From Rubinisphaera margarita (GTDB lineage Bacteria; Planctomycetota; Planctomycetia; Planctomycetales; Planctomycetaceae), in assembly GCF_022267515.1 (NCBI RefSeq), contig NZ_JAKFGB010000009.1, positions 620,001 through 684,000 on the forward strand: DNA of 64,000 nucleotides, written 5' to 3'. Within the stretch, counting starts at the first letter, position 1, and each line of letters opens with the position of its first letter. The notes under the pieces were generated by a model. That model did not search any database. It saw only the letters and a list, made by a program, of their open reading frames with translations, and was not told where the DNA came from. This document shows positions 63,127 to 64,000 of the stretch, one piece after another. The position numbers were made by a program, and so were the translations under genes.

Positions 63127-64000
63127 ATGTCTCCCACGTTTCGTTTCGTCCTGATTCCAGCTCTGATCATGGCGCTCGTTGCGGCTGCCATGTTTGGTGT
63201 GGGGAGGTTGCGAAGGCTTTGGGAGGAACCGCCTGCCAAAGTGATCGAACAGATGGCTCCGGTTCAGCATCGGGCAGAGATTGAATTTGTTGAGGGCGTC
63301 GGCAGGCTGCGGGGAGTGATTCGCAATGCCGATGGGAGTCGGAATACCGAGCCGGTTCGGCTGGAATATCGTTCCATTCGCGGCAGCAGTCGGGATGCGG
63401 AGAAGTTCGCCGGAGTATGGGGAGAAGTCACCGATTCGTTCGATGTGCAGGTTCCGAGCGGGAACACCTATCTGGTCGCGTTTCGTCCCCGCTCGATGAA
63501 CGTGGCCTGGGCCGGTCCCATCGCGAATCATGCGAATGGACTGCTCGGCGATCTTGAGCTCGTCTTTCGCGAGGGGACGCCGCATCAGTTTCAGGTGGCC
63601 GATTACCGCGACAACATTCTGCCGGGCGCGACAGTTCTGGCTCGCCCCATGTTCGGCTTCGACGACGAAGGAGAGTTCTTTCCCCCCGATCAGGTCGATG
63701 GCGACGTGCTGACTTATTCCTCCTGGACGGAAGGACTGACCTATATGGTGGCCGCGTCCGCTCCCGGTTTCGTGGAGTATCGGGTGCCGGTCAGGCATCG
63801 GCCGGGGCAGTTCGATCTGGTCAATGTCTATCAGGATCTGATCGCGACCGGCATCGTGGTGGGACCCGATGGAGCTCCGGTGGCCGAGGCTGAGATTCGG
63901 CTAAGCGGGATCACCGAACACGAAGCTCCCTTTCGTCATGAACAAACCAACCACACTCTGCTGGCAAAAACGGATGCCGACGGAAGATTCGCGCTGTCCG
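63127..64000 (+). CDS. Membrane-anchored repeat protein, paralogue 4 of 4 (runs off right edge)
   Basis: ATG 63127 opens a frame to the window end (291 residues seen). After a helix (about 8-24) come VGRLRGVIRNADGSRNT, AGPIANHANG, DYRDNILPGATV and GPDGAPVAEAEI, matching the blocks of the other three. The C-terminus is outside the window, so more copies may follow. Confidence 0.82.
   Translation, partial: MSPTFRFVLIPALIMALVAAAMFGVGRLRRLWEEPPAKVIEQMAPVQHRAEIEFVEGVGRLRGVIRNADGSRNTEPVRLEYRSIRGSSRDAEKFAGVWGEVTDSFDVQVPSGNTYLVAFRPRSMNVAWAGPIANHANGLLGDLELVFREGTPHQFQVADYRDNILPGATVLARPMFGFDDEGEFFPPDQVDGDVLTYSSWTEGLTYMVAASAPGFVEYRVPVRHRPGQFDLVNVYQDLIATGIVVGPDGAPVAEAEIRLSGITEHEAPFRHEQTNHTLLAKTDADGRFALS

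Overview
The window looks like a chromosomal segment of a planctomycete, probably of the Planctomycetaceae/Pirellula type. The evidence is five secreted Cys-type sulfatases, five tandem DUF1559 proteins with a pilin-like N-terminus and an H-x9-DG motif, an FGE-fold protein, large secreted TPR proteins, PQQ-type beta-propellers, moderately high GC and frequent GTG/TTG starts. BamD-like and LptE-like lipoproteins indicate a Gram-negative-type outer membrane. I see no rRNA, tRNA, CRISPR array, transposase or phage gene.

Layout. 1-5.7 kb: two sulfatases, a small zinc-ribbon membrane protein, an esterase, trmB and an orphan ExbB/TolQ-like channel. 6-19 kb: a 1056-residue TPR protein, a sulfatase, an AlaC-like aminotransferase, an 844-residue TPR protein, a pair of TPM-domain proteins, another sulfatase and a small secreted PDZ-like protein. 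19.4-24.3 kb: a POT peptide transporter, ApbE, a divergent FGE-fold protein lacking the catalytic cysteines, and an unrecognised protein. 24.8-27.9 kb: recO, a BamD-like TPR lipoprotein and lptE. 28-36.4 kb: translationally coupled tspO-uvsE, an ArsR regulator with a small membrane protein, a baeRF-type protein, an SDR, an archaeal-type glucose dehydrogenase, a metallo-hydrolase coupled to a DUF1499 protein, and a SOUL protein. 36.6-43.4 kb: five tandem DUF1559 genes, each followed by its own terminator-like hairpin; two of them share a duplicated sigma70-like promoter and leader hairpin. 43.6-46.9 kb: an ABC ATPase and an ABC-2 permease fused to a CPBP protease. 46.9-55.5 kb (minus strand): a chorismate-lyase-like protein, a HemN/HemW-like radical SAM enzyme, an iron alcohol dehydrogenase overlapping a beta-propeller gene, a larger propeller protein, a 49-residue lipoprotein followed by stacked hairpins, and a secreted protein of unknown function. 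56-58.9 kb: speD, and a sulfatase followed by a small secreted-protein gene that carries an apparent frameshift. 59-64 kb: four tightly coupled paralogous single-pass membrane proteins with carboxypeptidase-regulatory-like repeats; the fourth runs off the window.

Most genes look like a stable core and niche background (sulfated polysaccharide degradation, envelope biogenesis, DNA repair, stress). The least explained elements are the four-paralogue array at the right end, the DUF1559 array with its duplicated promoter and leader, the permease-protease fusion, the hairpin-rich end of the small lipoprotein gene, and two families of short intergenic stem-loop repeats.
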